From NCBI GenBank assembly GCA_025765595.1, contig JAIVFH010000492.1:1-17499 (forward strand): a DNA stretch of 17,499 nt, in the 5' to 3' direction. The DNA is from Obelidium mucronatum (Eukaryota; Chytridiomycota; Chytridiomycetes; Chytridiales; Chytriomycetaceae). Within the stretch, counting starts at the first letter, position 1. Each line of letters opens with the position of its first letter. The position numbers were made by a program, and so were the translations under genes. Shown here one piece after another: positions 17,279 to 17,499 of the stretch. The notes below the pieces were generated by a model. The model saw only the letters and a program-made list of their open reading frames with translations, ran no database searches and was not told the origin of the DNA.

Positions 17279-17499
17279 TCATTTATAGCACACGCACTTT
17301 CTTACGCGTCCCACCCACAAGCTTTGCACACCTCCATCTCCAAACTCTGAAGCAGAAGCACTGGTGCTTTGCAACTGATACGCTCTTTTCTTGAGTGTAG
17401 GTGGCGCCTTTTTCTTGTCTCCAACTTTTTTGTGGTTCCTGCTGTTGGTATAGCTCTCACTAGGCGCTGCAGCCCCCATAGACATTCCTGGAGCATCCC
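17279..17499 (-). CDS. Possible 3' end of a basic, low-complexity protein (runs off window)
   Basis: On the minus strand a frame is open from the right edge of the window to a stop at 17279. It encodes about 72 residues that are Lys/Ser/Ala-rich (HKKVGDKKKAPPTLKKRA and a Ser/Ala stretch) and looks like a disordered nuclear-type C-terminus. A second frame on the same strand is also open over most of this length, so the choice of frame and even coding status are unsure. An intron near the 3' end is possible. Confidence 0.2.
   Translation of the reverse strand, partial: DAPGMSMGAAAPSESYTNSRNHKKVGDKKKAPPTLKKRAYQLQSTSASASEFGDGGVQSLWVGRVRKCVCYK

Noticed and set aside
1..17499. Transposon, viral or plasmid remnants, tRNA/rRNA genes, CRISPR-like arrays
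   Set aside because: No transposase, reverse transcriptase or integrase motifs, no terminal repeats, no RNA gene signatures and no spaced direct repeats were seen on reading both strands.

Overview
This window looks like nuclear DNA of a fungus, most likely a chytrid (Chytridiomycota). That placement is inferred from four things: compact genes with 50-75 nt GT-AG introns, divergent ankyrin repeats of the 'LLSDPRV' style, a Crinkler (CRN)-type gene with an N-terminal ubiquitin-like header, and fungal sterol genes (a sterol 24-C-methyltransferase and a GH5 steryl-glucosidase-type enzyme). No rRNA, tRNA, CRISPR array or intact transposon was seen.

Left part (1-5444). The window opens inside an ankyrin-repeat gene (+). 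Next is a small secreted precursor (855-1400, +) with a signal peptide, five copies of a PGG(S/A)N core and dibasic Kex2-type sites, which looks like a peptide-pheromone or repeat-peptide precursor. It is followed by an SH3 protein with 11-residue alanine-rich repeats (1540-2631, +), a secreted four-cysteine protein (2987-3586, -), and a four-exon ERG6-type gene (4100-5444, +).

Middle part (5672-11941). Two tandem genes look effector-like. One is a CRN protein with a ubiquitin-like header, a P-loop NTPase and a possible restriction-endonuclease-like C-terminus (5672-8014). The other is a protein with a PD-(D/E)XK-like core, a coiled coil and a kinase C-lobe (8190-10313), whose frame breaks at a UAA inside the kinase activation loop. 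Converging on them is a large secreted, possibly GPI-anchored protein (10365-11941, -).

Right part (12172-17499). A four-exon RING-H2 ubiquitin ligase (-) is divergent from a YycE-like VOC/glyoxalase-fold gene (+) that carries a one-base frame break in a G run. An eight-exon GH5 glucosidase gene follows (13862-16732, +). The last 770 bases hold only weak coding signals.

Functionally this is a mixed region rather than one operon-like pathway. The two groupings worth noting are the CRN plus nuclease/kinase pair (candidate effectors or selfish-conflict proteins) and several secreted proteins. ERG6 and the steryl-glucosidase-type gene both touch sterol metabolism but are far apart. Gene models are hand-spliced from the DNA. 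Exon junctions were checked for GT/AG and phase, and uncertain junctions are flagged.
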